DNA of 21,003 nucleotides, from the NCBI GenBank assembly GCA_964366055.1, contig CAYISE010000011.1, positions 1-21,003 of the forward strand, written 5' to 3'. The position numbers were made by a program, and so were the translations under genes. Below, one piece after another: positions 20,722-21,003 of this stretch. Each line of letters opens with the position of its first letter. Within the stretch, counting starts at the first letter, position 1. A model generated the notes under the pieces. It was not told where the DNA came from. It made no database searches and saw nothing but the letters and a program-made list of their open reading frames with translations. Origin of the DNA: JBBTQX01 sp964366055. GTDB taxonomy: Bacteria; Patescibacteriota; Minisyncoccia; UBA6257; GWB1-50-10.

Positions 20722-20943
20722 ATGCTTGAGGGAATCAGATTATCTAAATTTAAGAAAATGGAAAAGCAATCCGTTTTTCTTCTTCTCGCGCTTTTAATGT
20801 GTATCCTGGTTGGCGGCTTCACCATTTACAGCATCATTTTCATCGGCTCCAGTTTGGACGATGCCCTGACCGCTCCGCCTCCGTCGGCGCCAACGGTAAA
20901 ATTTGACATTCAAGGTTTTGAGAACTTAAAATTAATTCGCTGA
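20722..20943 (+). CDS. Small single-pass membrane protein, likely pilus-associated
   Basis: 73 residues, not recognised. A basic N-terminal stretch (LSKFKKMEK) precedes one membrane helix (about 17-41, VFLLLALLMCILVGGFTIYSIIF). A Pro-rich linker (APPPSAP) and a short tail follow. It starts 15 nt after the PilO-like gene and is presumably cotranscribed. It may be an accessory of the same complex. Its stop is 7 nt from the 3' end of a convergent tRNA gene. Confidence 0.6.
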   Translation: MLEGIRLSKFKKMEKQSVFLLLALLMCILVGGFTIYSIIFIGSSLDDALTAPPPSAPTVKFDIQGFENLKLIR

Positions 20944-20949
20944 TTTTTG

Positions 20950-21003
20950 TGGGTGTGGAAGGGATCGAACCTTCGACCTCTGTCTTATCAGGACAGCGTT
21001 CTA
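20950..21003 (-). tRNA. tRNA-Ile(GAT), 3' part (gene runs off the right edge)
   Basis: Read on the minus strand, the visible 54 nt give the end of the D arm, an anticodon stem CTGTC/GACAG around the loop CTGATAA (anticodon GAT), a 5-nt variable loop AGGTC, a T stem GAAGG/CCTTC with loop TTCGATC, the acceptor 3' strand CACACCC and discriminator A at 20950. CCA is not encoded; the next bases are CAA. The acceptor 5' strand and most of the D arm lie beyond the window. Confidence 0.95.

Overview
The window looks like a chromosomal segment of a Candidate Phyla Radiation (Patescibacteria) bacterium, most likely a Parcubacteria-type lineage. This is inferred from family knowledge and was not tested by a search. 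The supporting signs are very compact gene packing with many ATGA overlaps, a shortened alanyl-tRNA synthetase, a lower-glycolysis cluster (PEP synthase, D-lactate-type dehydrogenase, divergent enolase), a broken-up spc/alpha ribosomal operon, small pilus-type proteins, and two conserved-looking hypotheticals (positions 10137-11288 and 15193-15516). Standard stop codons, including TGA, are used.

Layout. (1) 1-3483: C-terminal half of PEP synthase, a D-2-hydroxyacid dehydrogenase and enolase, all on the plus strand. (2) 3509-7791: a metal-responsive operon. A CsoR/RcnR-family repressor sits behind its own palindromic operator. It is followed by an unrecognised membrane-anchored Cys/His protein, a two-helix membrane protein, a 57-residue TRASH/YHS-like metal-binding protein, a P1B-type ATPase with a CPD ion-site motif, and a VKOR-type thiol oxidoreductase. 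(3) 7822-11288: terminator, alaS, a 291-nt highly structured non-coding element and an FtsA/PilM-like actin-fold protein. (4) 11306-14902: a single-pass membrane protein, then infA-rpmJ-rpsM-secY. (5) 14902-15192: a non-coding stretch with a long imperfect inverted repeat, a perfect 34-bp palindrome and a G-rich tract. (6) 15193-16983: a hypothetical gene, adk and map. (7) 16980-20029, minus strand: dprA-topA. (8) 20041-20943: a promoter, a 100-bp MITE-like insertion, a PilO-like protein and a small membrane protein. (9) The 3' part of a tRNA-Ile(GAT) gene on the minus strand at the right edge.

Three themes stand out. First, the metal/thiol operon is a plausible uncharacterised metal-handling module. 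Second, many transcription units carry a -10 box ending only about 5-11 nt before the start codon, which implies leaderless or nearly leaderless mRNAs. Reading promoters this way moves the infA start to GTG 12901. Third, the intergenic spaces hold palindromic elements. The best defined has 15-bp terminal inverted repeats and an 8-bp target duplication, and it has inserted exactly at the start codon of the PilO-like gene, duplicating that codon and creating a 15-codon upstream ORF.
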